Source: Anaerotignum lactatifermentans DSM 14214 (lineage in GTDB: Bacteria; Bacillota; Clostridia; Lachnospirales; Anaerotignaceae). Taken from it: a stretch of DNA of 50,363 nucleotides. This document shows positions 1 to 9,033 of the stretch, one piece after another; within the stretch, counting starts at the first letter, position 1; each line of letters opens with the position of its first letter. Below the pieces are notes generated by a model. The model did not search any database. It was not told the DNA's origin and saw only the letters and a list, made by a program, of their open reading frames with translations. The stretch spans positions 1 through 50,363 of the forward strand of contig NZ_FRAH01000019.1 in the NCBI RefSeq assembly GCF_900142265.1, read 5' to 3'. The translations under genes and the position numbers were made by a program.

Positions 1-180
1 ATTTGAACAACACTCCGCCTCTACAATATTTACACCTTTCCTTTCACATAATTCTCTTAATATCCTCCCAATATCTGCTTTTAACTTTTTATAAATCACC
101 TGTCTGCGATATTTAGGTGCAAAAACAATATGATATTTGCATCTCCATTTGGAATGTGATAAACTTCTTATGTCATTCAT
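1..180 (-). CDS. tnpA: IS200/IS605-family transposase TnpA, 5' part, cut by window edge
   Basis: This minus-strand frame starts at the ATG at 180 and runs off the left edge, giving 60 residues. It begins MNDIRSLSHSKWRCKYHIVF and continues APKYRRQVIYKK, which is the typical start of the Y1 HUH single-strand transposases of IS200. The HUH motif and the catalytic tyrosine would lie beyond the edge, so activity cannot be judged. A GGAGG ribosome-binding site precedes the ATG and is part of a long inverted repeat (186-245). TnpA of this family cuts and joins single-stranded DNA at subterminal hairpins, and such a hairpin is present at 273-293. The family assignment is firm; completeness is unknown. 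Confidence 0.9.
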   Translation of the reverse strand, partial: MNDIRSLSHSKWRCKYHIVFAPKYRRQVIYKKLKADIGRILRELCERKGVNIVEAECCSN

Positions 181-185
181 TGACA

Positions 186-245
186 AAACCTCCTGCTTCT
201 ATAATTTTGGTTGCCAGACCATTTTCATTATAACGCAGGAGGTTT
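186..245 (-). promoter_or_regulatory. Inverted repeat that can sequester the tnpA ribosome-binding site
   Basis: AAACCTCCTGC at 186-196 is the exact reverse complement of GCAGGAGGTTT at 235-245. On the minus-strand transcript this pairs the GGAGG of tnpA into an 11-bp stem closing a loop of about 38 nt. IS200 elements are known to hold transposase translation down with a leader stem of this type. The pairing is seen; the function is inferred. Confidence 0.7.
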
Positions 246-272
246 CTTTCTTATACTAAAGTATTTTTACCT

Positions 273-293
273 ACCCCCAGTTGAACTGGGGGT
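273..293. repeat. Subterminal hairpin of the IS200 end
   Basis: ACCCCCAGTT and AACTGGGGGT are separated by a single G, giving a near-perfect palindrome. A hairpin of this kind is what Y1 transposases recognise at IS200 ends, and it may also stop transcription entering the element. Confidence 0.7.
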
Positions 294-319
294 TTTGTCA
301 TACCTGTTCGGCGTACAAA

Positions 320-357
320 AAAACCGAAAATTCCTTAGAAAAGGAATTTTCGGTTTT
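320..357 (-). terminator. Rho-independent terminator of pncB
   Basis: A 17-bp inverted repeat (AAAACCGAAAATTCCTT and its complement) is followed by a T run on the minus strand, 17 nt after the pncB stop codon. Confidence 0.85.
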
Positions 358-373
358 CTTTTTTGCTTATTGA

Positions 374-1828
374 TTATCTTTTACTCATGTTATCAATGAG
401 TTTTGTTTTCAGCTGTGTCAGCTTATCAGACAGGTCAACAGGCACAATGTGAGGGTTGTTCAAGCGCAGATGCTCGTCCCAAAGAGATGCCTTTTCCTGA
501 TTGCAGTAAGCCTGAATGTCCATGGTAGCAGGACTTTCATAAACCTGTTTGCCGTCAATGAAAACAGGAACCAGCAATTCTCTGACTCTGTATGTGCCGG
601 GTTCCAGACGCATGTTTTTCCATTTTGCATTGCTGTCGTAAATCGCCAGCGGTTTGGTTTCATCAATGGTTTCATCGTCCAGTGCAATCAGATCGGCTTT
701 GATCTTGCCTGTGGATTTTTCGTAAATACGGAATACTTTCTTGATACCAGGGTTTGTAACTTTTTCCGGGTTATTGGACAGTTTGATTTTGGGGATGAAT
801 TTGCCGTTTTCATCTTCCTCTGCCGCCAGTTTATACACGCCGCCAAAGGCAGGACAGTCATCACTGGTGATGAGTTTTGTGCCTACGCCCCACAGGCTGA
901 TTTTTGCGCCCTGAAGCTTCAGGCTGGCAATCAAGTTTTCATCCAAGTCGCTGGATGCACTGATCACAGCGTCAGCAAAACCTGCTTCTTCCAGCATGGC
1001 TTTTGCTTTCTTAGACAGATAAGCCAAGTCGCCGCTGTCCAGACGGATACCATAGTTTTTCAGTTCAATGCCTTTTGCCTGCATTTCCTTGAATACTTTG
1101 ATGGCATTGGGCACACCGGATTCCAGTGTGTTGTAAGTGTCCACCAGAAGCAGACATGCATCGGGGAACAGACGGGCATATTCACGGAATGCTGTCAGTT
1201 CATCAGGGAAACTCATAACCCAGCTATGGGCATGGGTACCTTTGACAGGAACGCCAAACTGTTTGCCTGTCAGCACGTTACTGGTACCGCAGCAGCCGCC
1301 AATGACAGCCGCTCTGGCACCCAGCGTACCTGCGTCAGGACCCTGTGCACGGCGCAGACCAAATTCCATAACGGGATCGCCCTGTGCAGACCAAACCACA
1401 CGTGCTGCTTTTGTAGCAATCAAGCTCTGGTGGTTGATGATGTTCAGCAGTGCTGTTTCCACCAGCTGTGCTTCCACAATAGGTGCTTTTACACGCATCA
1501 AAGGTTCGTGGGGGAATACCACAGTGCCTTCGGGGATGGCGTAAATTTCACCTGTAAAACGAAAATCTCTCAAATAATCAATGAAGTCTGCGGAGAACAG
1601 TCCCAGACCTTCCAGATATGTGATATCATCTTCTGTAAAACGCAGGTTGCGAATGTATTCAATTGCCTGCTGCAGACCTGCCGCAATGGCATAACCGTTG
1701 CCGCTGGGATTTTTTCTGTAGAACAAATCGAATACTACCTGTTTTTTGTAAGAACCTGTTTCAAAGTAGCCCTGCATCATGGTCAGTTCATACAAGTCCG
1801 TCAGCAGTGCCAAATCTCTACCTTCCAT
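374..1828 (-). CDS. pncB: Nicotinate phosphoribosyltransferase
   Basis: The enzyme joins nicotinate and PRPP, with ATP, to make nicotinate mononucleotide, the salvage entry to NAD. The product has 484 residues, usual for the long bacterial form. It starts MEGRDLALLTDLYELTMMQG, the conserved N terminus of the family. EFGLRRAQGPDAG (about 155-167) and GTHAHSW (197-203) match the phosphoribosyl-binding region and the segment with the histidine that is phosphorylated in this family. AAGGAG stands 8-9 nt before the ATG, and a good promoter lies at 1889-1917. The gene is monocistronic, with its own promoter and terminator, and is divergent from ileS. Confidence 0.95.
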   Translation of the reverse strand: MEGRDLALLTDLYELTMMQGYFETGSYKKQVVFDLFYRKNPSGNGYAIAAGLQQAIEYIRNLRFTEDDITYLEGLGLFSADFIDYLRDFRFTGEIYAIPEGTVVFPHEPLMRVKAPIVEAQLVETALLNIINHQSLIATKAARVVWSAQGDPVMEFGLRRAQGPDAGTLGARAAVIGGCCGTSNVLTGKQFGVPVKGTHAHSWVMSFPDELTAFREYARLFPDACLLLVDTYNTLESGVPNAIKVFKEMQAKGIELKNYGIRLDSGDLAYLSKKAKAMLEEAGFADAVISASSDLDENLIASLKLQGAKISLWGVGTKLITSDDCPAFGGVYKLAAEEDENGKFIPKIKLSNNPEKVTNPGIKKVFRIYEKSTGKIKADLIALDDETIDETKPLAIYDSNAKWKNMRLEPGTYRVRELLVPVFIDGKQVYESPATMDIQAYCNQEKASLWDEHLRLNNPHIVPVDLSDKLTQLKTKLIDNMSKR

Positions 1829-1888
1829 TTCAATCTCCTTTGCTTATGCAGCAGAAAAATTTCTGCCTGTACTTTCGTAAACAGTTTG

Positions 1889-1917
1889 ATTATACACAAC
1901 TTCTCCAAAGAAATCAA
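1889..1917 (-). promoter_or_regulatory. Sigma-A-type promoter of pncB
   Basis: On the minus strand TTGATT (1917-1912) and TATAAT (1894-1889) are separated by 17 nt. The -10 box lies about 60 nt before the pncB start codon. Confidence 0.75.
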
Positions 1918-2069
1918 ATTATTTCGGGCTTTTTTTGTAATCTGCATACAAAATCCGCAATTTTCTCCCATTTTTCTGTAAAACCACCTGTATTTACACC
2001 ATTTTGTGTATACAGTCCGCAAGTATACAACATACTTGCATATTTTGCAGGAAAAAGTGCAAAAAGGTC

Positions 2070-2098
2070 TTTACAAATTTTTAGGCACAATATATAAT
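2070..2098 (+). promoter_or_regulatory. Sigma-A-type promoter of the ileS leader
   Basis: TTTACA (2070-2075), a 17-nt spacer and a perfect TATAAT (2093-2098) stand directly before the T-box leader. Confidence 0.85.
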
Positions 2099-2104
2099 AA
2101 CTCT

Positions 2105-2375
2105 CGTGAATAGCAAAAACACTGTGACGGAGAGAGTATACCATTTCTGTTCATGCTGACAGAGAGTTGGGGACAGGTGAAAGCCCGACGCAAGGAAACG
2201 GTAGAAAATCACTCCTGAGTGGCAGACCGAACGGTTTTACCAAGTAGACTCTGTCGTATCCCGCGTTAAGGGAACGCATCATAATGGTGATGCAATAAGG
2301 TGGACGGCTTTTTGTGCCGTCAAATCAGGTGGTACCGCGAGCCCATTCGTCCTGTGTGACGGATGGGTTTTTTTA
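2105..2375 (+). promoter_or_regulatory. T-box riboswitch, isoleucine-specific, upstream of ileS
   Basis: The leader carries the hallmark AGGTGGTACCGCG (2327-2339), which binds the uncharged tRNA acceptor end. It is followed at once by a terminator hairpin with a T run (2341-2374). In the Stem I region the sequence GAAAATCACTCC offers ATC (2208-2210) as specifier codon, followed by the usual A; this reads isoleucine and agrees with ileS downstream. Uncharged tRNA-Ile would stabilise the antiterminator and raise ileS expression. The exact 5' limit is approximate. Confidence 0.95.
2341..2374 (+). terminator. T-box-controlled terminator
   Basis: The stem GCCCATTCGTC ... GACGGATGGG is followed by seven T. 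Its left arm adjoins the T-box sequence, as expected for a mutually exclusive antiterminator/terminator pair. Confidence 0.9.
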
Positions 2376-2423
2376 ATTGGTATCACATTATAAAGAAAGA
2401 ACAAAACCAAAGGAGGAATTAAT

Positions 2424-5400
2424 ATGTACGACAAAGTGCCTACCAATCTGAACTTTGTGGAAAGAGAAGTTCAGACAGAACAGTTCTGGAAAGAACATGA
2501 TATCTTCGGCAAGAGCATCAAAGCAAGAGAAGGTGCTCCTGTATTTACCTTCTATGATGGACCCCCGACAGCAAACGGCAAACCTCATATCGGTCACATC
2601 ATCACTAGAGCGGTCAAAGACTTGATCCCTCGTTACAAAACAATGAAAGGCTACAAAGTTCTGAGAAAAGCTGGTTGGGATACCCACGGTCTGCCTGTTG
2701 AACTGGAAGTTGAAAAATCTCTGGGTCTGGACGGCAAACCACAGATCGAAGATTATGGCGTAGAACCCTTCATCGCTAAATGTAAAGAAAGCGTTTGGAC
2801 TTACGAAAAAGAATGGCGTGCCATGAGTGACCGTGTTGGTTTCTGGGCTGACATGGATCATCCTTATGTTACTTACCATAACGAATATATCGAATCCGAA
2901 TGGTGGGCACTGAAACAGATCTGGGACAAAGGTCTCCTTTATAAAGGTCACAAAGTTGTTCCCTACTGCCCTCGCTGCGGTACTGCCCTTTCCTCTCACG
3001 AAGTAGCTCAGGGCTATAAAGATGTTAAAGAAACATCTGTTATCGCAAAATTCAAAGTTGAAGGTAAAGACAACGAATACTTCCTGGCTTGGACAACAAC
3101 ACCTTGGACACTGCCTTCCAACGTTGCTCTGACAGTTAACGCGGACGAAACATACGCAAGAGTGAAATATCAGGACTATGTTGCCATCATGGCAGAAGCT
3201 CTGCTGGATAACGTATTGGGCGAAGGCAACTACGAAGTTCTGGAAACCATGAAAGGGAAAGAACTGGAATACATGCGTTATGAACCCCTGTTCTCCTTCC
3301 TGGAAAACGACCCCAAAGCTTTCATCGTAACATGCGACCCTTATGTTACACTGACAGACGGTACCGGTGTGGTACACTCTGCAGGTGCATTCGGTGAAGA
3401 CGACGCCCGTGTATGTAACGCTTACAACGTACCTTTCCGTCAGTATGTAGACGATGCCGGCAACATGACAAAAGAAACAGGTCCTTTTGCAGGCATGTTC
3501 GTTAAAGACGCTGACCCTAAGGTAATCGAATATATGGAAAAAGATGGTTCCCTGTTCGCAGCAATCCCCTTCGAACACAACTATCCTTTCTGCTGGAGAT
3601 GCGATACTCCACTGATCTACTACGCAAGAAGCACATGGTTCATCAAAATGACCGCTCTGCGTGACAACCTGGTTCGCAATAACCGCACCATCAACTGGTA
3701 TCCCGATAACATCAAAGAAGGCCGTTTCGGTAACTTCCTGGAAAACGTTATCGACTGGGGTCTGTCTCGTGAAAGATACTGGGGCACACCACTGCCTATC
3801 TGGGAATGCGAATGCGGTCACAGACACACCATCGGCAGCATCGCTGAACTGAAAGAAATGTCTCCTGACTGCCCTGAAAACATCGAACTGCACAAACCTT
3901 TCATTGACGCTGTTCATCTGACATGCCCGAAATGCGGCAAGCTGATGACAAGAGTGCCTGAAGTTATCGACTGCTGGTTCGACAGTGGTGCAATGCCTTT
4001 CGCACAGTGGCATTATCCCTTTGAAAACCAGGATATCTTCAAAGAAAACTTCCCTGCTGACTTCATCAGTGAAGCCGTTGACCAGACTCGTGGCTGGTTC
4101 TACACACTGCTGGCAGTAAGCACACTGCTCTTTGACTGCGCACCCTTCAAGAACTGTATCGTTCTGGGTCACGTTCAGGATAAGAACGGTCAGAAGATGT
4201 CCAAACACAAAGGCAACGTTGTTGACCCTTGGGATGCTCTGAACAAACAGGGTGCTGACGCCGTTCGTTGGTACTTCTACGCAAACAGCGCACCTTGGCT
4301 GCCTAGCCGTTACTATGATGAAGCTGTAAGCGAACTGCAGAGAAAATTCATGGGTACCCTGTGGAACACATACGCATTCTATGTGCTGTATGCAAACATC
4401 GACAAGTTCAACCCTACAGAACACAAACTGGAATATGACAAACTGCCTCCTATGGACAAATGGATCCTGTCCAAGCTGCAGACACTGAATAAATACGTTG
4501 ACGATTGTCTGGAACACTACAAACTGACAGAACCCGCAAGAGCAATGGCAGAATTTGTAGACGATCTGTCCAACTGGTATGTAAGAAGAAGCCGTGAACG
4601 TTTCTGGGCTGAAGGTATGGAACAGGATAAAGTAAACGCTTACATGACTCTGTTCACTGTACTGGATACCATGGTAAAACTGGCAGCTCCTTTCACACCT
4701 TTCATCGCAGAAGAAATCTACGGCAATCTGGTGAAGAAAGTAGACGCTTCCGCTCCCGAAAGCGTACACCTGTGCGACTGGTCTGCATACCATGCAGAAT
4801 GGGTTGACACAGAACTGGAAGAAAATATGGACTTCGTACTGAAAGTCGTTGTAGAAGGTCGTGCTGCAAGAAACGCTGCAAACCTGAAAAACCGTCAGCC
4901 TCTGGCTATGATGTATGTAAAAGCAGAAAAAGAACTGCCTGAAATGTACCGCGACATCATCACAGACGAACTGAACGTGAAAGGCATCACTTTCACAGAC
5001 GACGTGGAAGCATTTACAACATACACATTCAAACCTCAGCTGCGTACACTGGGTAAAAAATACGGCAAACTGGTACCCGCTATCGGCGCTTACCTGAAAG
5101 AAGTAGACGGCTCTGCATTCATGGCTACTCTGCGTGCAGACGGCAAAGCAACATTCACAGTAGAAGGCGAAGAAGTTGTTCTGGAAATGGACGACGTACT
5201 GGTTGACACTGCTGAAAAAGACGGTTTCGTATCCAGCGGCGACAACAACCTGACCGTTGTTCTGGACGGCAACCTGACACCCGAACTGGTAGAAGAAGGC
5301 TTCGTTCGTGAAATCGTAAGTAAAGTACAGACCATGCGAAAAGAAGCTGACTTCAATGTAACAGACCGTATCCGCGTTTACCATGACGGCAACGCAAAAA

Positions 5401-5537
5401 TCGCTGAAGTACTGGCTGCAAACGACATCTCCGCAGACGTTCTGGCTGCTGAAGTGGTTGCAGGCAAAGGCGGCGAATACACCAAAGAATGGAGCATCAA
5501 CGGCGAAAAAGTAACCCTTGGTGTAGAAAGAGTTTAA
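2424..5537 (+). CDS. ileS: Isoleucyl-tRNA synthetase, long type-2 (eukaryote-like) form
   Basis: It charges tRNA-Ile with isoleucine in the cytosol. The 1037-residue protein has the class I signatures PHIGH (about 54-58) and KMSKH (about 592-596), and an editing domain between them. Cysteine pairs such as YCPRCG and CPKCG suggest bound zinc. Its length, and an N terminus that begins almost directly at the catalytic fold, fit the IleS2 branch rather than the approximately 920-residue IleS1 typical of many bacteria. IleS2 enzymes are known for low mupirocin sensitivity; whether this one is insensitive is an inference. GGAGGA lies before the ATG. Expression is under the T-box at 2105-2375, and a terminator follows at 5704-5738. 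Confidence 0.97.
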   Translation: MYDKVPTNLNFVEREVQTEQFWKEHDIFGKSIKAREGAPVFTFYDGPPTANGKPHIGHIITRAVKDLIPRYKTMKGYKVLRKAGWDTHGLPVELEVEKSLGLDGKPQIEDYGVEPFIAKCKESVWTYEKEWRAMSDRVGFWADMDHPYVTYHNEYIESEWWALKQIWDKGLLYKGHKVVPYCPRCGTALSSHEVAQGYKDVKETSVIAKFKVEGKDNEYFLAWTTTPWTLPSNVALTVNADETYARVKYQDYVAIMAEALLDNVLGEGNYEVLETMKGKELEYMRYEPLFSFLENDPKAFIVTCDPYVTLTDGTGVVHSAGAFGEDDARVCNAYNVPFRQYVDDAGNMTKETGPFAGMFVKDADPKVIEYMEKDGSLFAAIPFEHNYPFCWRCDTPLIYYARSTWFIKMTALRDNLVRNNRTINWYPDNIKEGRFGNFLENVIDWGLSRERYWGTPLPIWECECGHRHTIGSIAELKEMSPDCPENIELHKPFIDAVHLTCPKCGKLMTRVPEVIDCWFDSGAMPFAQWHYPFENQDIFKENFPADFISEAVDQTRGWFYTLLAVSTLLFDCAPFKNCIVLGHVQDKNGQKMSKHKGNVVDPWDALNKQGADAVRWYFYANSAPWLPSRYYDEAVSELQRKFMGTLWNTYAFYVLYANIDKFNPTEHKLEYDKLPPMDKWILSKLQTLNKYVDDCLEHYKLTEPARAMAEFVDDLSNWYVRRSRERFWAEGMEQDKVNAYMTLFTVLDTMVKLAAPFTPFIAEEIYGNLVKKVDASAPESVHLCDWSAYHAEWVDTELEENMDFVLKVVVEGRAARNAANLKNRQPLAMMYVKAEKELPEMYRDIITDELNVKGITFTDDVEAFTTYTFKPQLRTLGKKYGKLVPAIGAYLKEVDGSAFMATLRADGKATFTVEGEEVVLEMDDVLVDTAEKDGFVSSGDNNLTVVLDGNLTPELVEEGFVREIVSKVQTMRKEADFNVTDRIRVYHDGNAKIAEVLAANDISADVLAAEVVAGKGGEYTKEWSINGEKVTLGVERV

Positions 5538-5703
5538 TCTCTTATAAATTCCACTTACAAAAGATAAAATAGCCAAACATACGAAAGAAAAAGTCATAAA
5601 AACATTTTACAAAAGAGAAAGCACGGATTTCCGTGAAAGAATTTACAAAAGAAAAGCATTTTAAGTACAAAAGCCAAACTCTTTAAAAAAATCAGCATAT
5701 TAC
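5538..5703. other. A-rich intergenic stretch with repeated TTACAAAA words
   Basis: No coding frame is convincing here. TTACAAAA or a one-base variant (GTACAAAA) recurs at about 5555, 5607, 5643, 5665 and 5700 in a strongly A-rich 3' untranslated region of ileS. A role is not evident. Confidence 0.5.
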
Positions 5704-5738
5704 AAAATGGGTCAGACCTCCTATCTGACCCATTTTTT
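5704..5738 (+). terminator. Rho-independent terminator of ileS
   Basis: AAAATGGGTCAG and CTGACCCATTTT form a 12-bp stem around a short loop, followed by TT on the plus strand, about 165 nt after the stop codon. Confidence 0.85.
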
Positions 5739-5765
5739 CATGGCAAAATCAGCTTTTCCAAATAA

Positions 5766-5813
5766 AAACAGCAGAAAGCCAAAACCAAACTGGTTCTAAT
5801 CTTTCTGCTGTTT
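5766..5813 (-). terminator. Terminator of fbp
   Basis: ACAGCAGAAAG and CTTTCTGCTGT form a stem around a 22-nt loop; on the minus strand TTTTTATT follows. It stands 34 nt after the fbp stop codon. Confidence 0.75.
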
Positions 5814-5846
5814 ATTTTTTATGAAATAGATTTTATATAAGAAGTT

Positions 5847-7823
5847 TTACTGCTCTTTGATGATACCATTCTGGTACGCATACAGGAGTTTTTCCAGTTC
5901 ATCAATGCTTTCCTGAAGCTTTTTACCGATGTCTGTATCTCTCACGCGGATACGATCCTGGGTATACTGCAAAGCTACTGTAGAAGACAGGATGTCCTTT
6001 TCTTCCGCAATGGCAACTTCTGTGGATACGAAAGGTTCGTGGCTAACCAGCACCATACCATGAGAGTTGTAAATCAATGTATAGCCTGCGATACCTGTTA
6101 CTTTCTGGTATGCCTTGGCAAAACCACCGTCGATAACGAACAGTTTGCCATTTGCTTTAATGGGGCTTTCCCCTTTCACTACTTTGACAGGCACATGACC
6201 ATTGACGATGTGGGAAGTATCCGGGTCCAGACCAAATGCTTCCAGCACATAACGGCAAATATTTTCATCATTCCGCAGAGTATAGTAAGGGTTGCTGACT
6301 TCTTTATGGGTAGTCTTATCATCAATGAAATACCGTTCGAAGGTTGTCATTTTCTTTTTGCCGAACAAAGGAGAATCTTCCCCACACCACAGATACCACA
6401 TGATATCCATGCACTGGCGTTTTGCTTCGGAGTGAGGTTTGTTGAAGTATGCTTCTCTGGCTGTCCGTTCTACGGCATCCAGATAATCTTTGCCTTTATA
6501 TCTCTTTCCGCGGAATGTAACGGTTTTCAGTGTACCGTCGTCATTCATGGGAATACCGCCGTGGAACAGCAGGTTGGAGTTGAAGATATTATACATAGCA
6601 CCTTTGCTATACAGCACGCGGATATGCTCCTGTAATTTTTCGCTGTTTACAAAGGAAGATTTGACTTTGTCCATGACTTCCTGTTCTTCTTCTGTCAGAG
6701 CATAAGGGTCTTTCGGGTCTACGGTGGGGAAATTCATGTCGTTCATTTCATATTCCACACCTTCGATGTTGATGGTGCCTTTTTCAAAGTTGATCTTATC
6801 CAGCAGCAGTCTGTTTTCCATATGGAATTCGGGATGACGTTTGATGATCTGTGCTTCCATTTTCCACTGCAAAATAGAAATGGCTTTATGCATTTTGGCA
6901 ATCAACTGGAAGTCCTTATCGCTCAATGCACCTTCTGTACCTTTGGGCGCAAACTGTGTGCAAGGGTCATCGGCGTAACAATCCATAGCAAATGTTGCCA
7001 GAGGAATCAGGTTGATACCGTAGTCTTCTTCGATGGTATCCAAGTTGGCATAACGGGTCTGGATACGCAGTACGTTACAAATGAGCGCCTGACATCCTGC
7101 CGCTGCCCCCATCCAAGCGATGTCATGGTTCCCCCACTGGATGTCCACAGAGTGATAATGTTCCAGAATATCCATAATGGCTGCTGCGTTAGGACCTCTA
7201 TCGTAAATATCCCCAATGACATGAAGGGTATCAATGGCAAGGCGCTGAATCAGATGGCACAGGGCTGTAACAAAGCGATCTGCCTGATCCAAGTCAATGA
7301 TGGTGCTGATGATTTCGTTATAATACATTTCCTTATCTCTGCTCACATTGTCCTCATGGAGCAGTTCTTCCAGTATGTAAGCAAATTCCTTAGGCAGTGC
7401 TTTTCTGACTTTGGAACGGGTATATTTGGAAGAAACAACTTTGCAGATGGTAACCAGACGGTGCAGGGTGATTTTGTACCAGTCGTTCATGTCCTCTTCT
7501 GTTTCTGCCATCTGTTCCAGTTTCTTTTCGGGATAATAAATCAGCGTTGCCAGAGATTTCTTTTCGCTTTCCCGCAGACTTGCACCAAAAATGGCACTGA
7601 TCTGATTTTTGATAACGCCGGAAGCGTTGCGGAGTACATGGCTGAAAGATTCCACTTCCCCATGAATATCCGAAACAAAGTGCTCTGTCCCTTTCGGCAG
7701 GTTCAAAATCGCCTTCAGGTTCATAACCTCTGTGGCTGCGCTGTTGATATTTTTATATTGTTTGGATAATAATTGTAAATACTTCAGTTCTTCTGCTGTA
7801 AATCCGTCTTTCCCGGAATACAT
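5847..7823 (-). CDS. fbp: Fructose-1,6-bisphosphatase, class III
   Basis: The enzyme hydrolyses fructose 1,6-bisphosphate to fructose 6-phosphate in gluconeogenesis. The product has 658 residues, close to the roughly 670 of the Bacillus subtilis class III enzyme. Calcineurin-type metal motifs are visible in order: [31 protein letters not shown] and, near the C terminus, NGHVPVKV. The start is placed at the ATG at 7823, beginning MYSGKDGF, because AGGTGGGG lies 5 nt upstream; an ATG at 7841 has no such site. It is monocistronic, with its own promoter (7871-7899) and terminator. Confidence 0.95.
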   Translation of the reverse strand: MYSGKDGFTAEELKYLQLLSKQYKNINSAATEVMNLKAILNLPKGTEHFVSDIHGEVESFSHVLRNASGVIKNQISAIFGASLRESEKKSLATLIYYPEKKLEQMAETEEDMNDWYKITLHRLVTICKVVSSKYTRSKVRKALPKEFAYILEELLHEDNVSRDKEMYYNEIISTIIDLDQADRFVTALCHLIQRLAIDTLHVIGDIYDRGPNAAAIMDILEHYHSVDIQWGNHDIAWMGAAAGCQALICNVLRIQTRYANLDTIEEDYGINLIPLATFAMDCYADDPCTQFAPKGTEGALSDKDFQLIAKMHKAISILQWKMEAQIIKRHPEFHMENRLLLDKINFEKGTINIEGVEYEMNDMNFPTVDPKDPYALTEEEQEVMDKVKSSFVNSEKLQEHIRVLYSKGAMYNIFNSNLLFHGGIPMNDDGTLKTVTFRGKRYKGKDYLDAVERTAREAYFNKPHSEAKRQCMDIMWYLWCGEDSPLFGKKKMTTFERYFIDDKTTHKEVSNPYYTLRNDENICRYVLEAFGLDPDTSHIVNGHVPVKVVKGESPIKANGKLFVIDGGFAKAYQKVTGIAGYTLIYNSHGMVLVSHEPFVSTEVAIAEEKDILSSTVALQYTQDRIRVRDTDIGKKLQESIDELEKLLYAYQNGIIKEQ

Positions 7824-7870
7824 AAATACCCCACCTGCCATTTCTTATATTTGGTTGTTGTTATAAGCCG

Positions 7871-7899
7871 ATTATACCACAGGGATTTGGAAAAATCCA
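7871..7899 (-). promoter_or_regulatory. Promoter of fbp
   Basis: On the minus strand a perfect TATAAT (7876-7871) stands 17 nt after a weak -35 box, TGGATT (7899-7894). Confidence 0.6.
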
Positions 7900-8001
7900 C
7901 TGCGTGTGACGGAAAATGTCCCACTAAAATTCGTAGTTCGAAACCCCATCTTTCCTGTCTATTGTATACAAAAATACAGAAACTCTCCCGAAAAAAATAA
8001 C

Positions 8002-8037
8002 AGCCAGAATTCCTTTTGTTTTAAGAATTCTGGCTAT
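8002..8037 (-). repeat. 36-bp palindromic terminator-like repeat, copy A
   Basis: AGCCAGAATTC and GAATTCTGGCT flank a T-rich loop. The minus strand continues into a T run, so it works as the terminator of the gene at 8061-8894. It resembles copies at 15885-15920 and 47040-47075. Confidence 0.7.
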
Positions 8038-8060
8038 CTCTGTTTTCTTATGAAGCAATT

Positions 8061-8894
8061 TTATTCTGCTTTTTCTCCTTCTGCCTCCTGGACTTCTTCC
8101 GGTTCCTGCAAAGAAGCCATACCAAAAAGCCCGGATTCCCGGTTCAGGAACAAGATGGCTGTTGCGCTGACCACAAAGCCCTGTGTCAAATATGTGATGC
8201 AGGTATACACGCAGTTGACAGCAAAGTTGTCTGGGAACAGCATAAAAATCAAGGATAAAACGGAATTCCAGCAGTAAGAAATTGCTGCCAGTATAATCAA
8301 AAATCCGAATGTCCGCCACCATCTGCTGCGAACCAGTACGCGGCTGTGTCCCAGTGCATCAACGCTTCGTCTGCCGCCCAGCGCAATGCAGTACAGATAC
8401 AGACACCATACAACGCCCAGATAAATGGCAGGAATCACCAGCAGGGTTCCCAGCAAAAACAGGATCATATACACAATACCCACTTTCACCACAACGGGTT
8501 CCAATGACATTGCTTCCACAAAAGCTTTGCTGGCAGAAAAACGTCTGCCTTCCAGACGCCATTTGGTAGCCTTTGCCACACCGATGGTGAATATGGCTTC
8601 CAAAAATACGGTCACTGCCATGAGCAATACATTGTTTGTCATCATCTGCTGTAACAAATTGACCGATTCCTGAGGAGATAATACCAGAGTTTTCGCTGAT
8701 ACCTGATCAGCAATTTCCAGCATGCTCATTACCCTGCCTTGAATCAGTGTCAGCAAAATACTGATGGGCAGACCAATGACCAGCATTCCCGCAGCAACCA
8801 CTTTGATGTTTTCCCGAAACAGCCGCATGGCAATTACCATAATTTCATTCCATCGTAATTCTCGGCTGTACACCAGCCGCTTAATTTCTTCCAT
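8061..8894 (-). CDS. Multi-pass membrane protein, glycerophosphodiesterase-membrane-domain-like
   Basis: Function is not known. The 277-residue product has about five to six hydrophobic segments, including VVAAGMLVIGLPISILL near the N terminus, a long pair around VGIVYMILFLLGTLLVIPAI, and FGFLIILAAISYCW. The pattern resembles the membrane domain found next to glycerophosphodiester phosphodiesterases, but no catalytic domain is present. The C terminus is acidic and cytosolic-looking (EPEEVQEAEGEKAE). The start at 8894 (MEEIKRLVYS) follows GGAGGA by about 9 nt; upstream in-frame ATGs at 8936 and 8915 lack a site. It is divergent from the SDR gene. Confidence 0.65.
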   Translation of the reverse strand: MEEIKRLVYSRELRWNEIMVIAMRLFRENIKVVAAGMLVIGLPISILLTLIQGRVMSMLEIADQVSAKTLVLSPQESVNLLQQMMTNNVLLMAVTVFLEAIFTIGVAKATKWRLEGRRFSASKAFVEAMSLEPVVVKVGIVYMILFLLGTLLVIPAIYLGVVWCLYLYCIALGGRRSVDALGHSRVLVRSRWWRTFGFLIILAAISYCWNSVLSLIFMLFPDNFAVNCVYTCITYLTQGFVVSATAILFLNRESGLFGMASLQEPEEVQEAEGEKAE

Positions 8895-9033
8895 AATATA
8901 AAATTCCTCCATCATGATATAAGAAGTATTATACATGGTTTCTTTTCATTTGTCAGCAGATTTCCTCCTTGTAAAGATTAAAGTTTTCCGATAAAATGAC
9001 TATTATAATGCGCAAAAAAGGATTGTGATAAAA

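Larger units (their letters stand above)
1..300 (-). mobile_element. IS200/IS605-type insertion sequence, left-end part
   Basis: The segment holds the start of tnpA, its untranslated leader and a terminal hairpin, the layout of an IS200 left end read on the minus strand. The outer boundary is placed near 300, just beyond the hairpin at 273-293, because the pncB terminator begins at 320. The exact cleavage site cannot be fixed without the other end or an empty site. Confidence 0.7.

Noticed and set aside
449-1981. Long plus-strand open frame opposite pncB
   Set aside because: It is antisense to a clearly conserved gene, has a cysteine/phenylalanine-rich nonsense composition and no ribosome-binding site.
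2388-5597. Very long minus-strand open frame opposite ileS
   Set aside because: It mirrors the codon bias of ileS; the product has no recognisable domain. The same holds for the frame opposite the pyruvate oxidoreductase gene (20589-23924).
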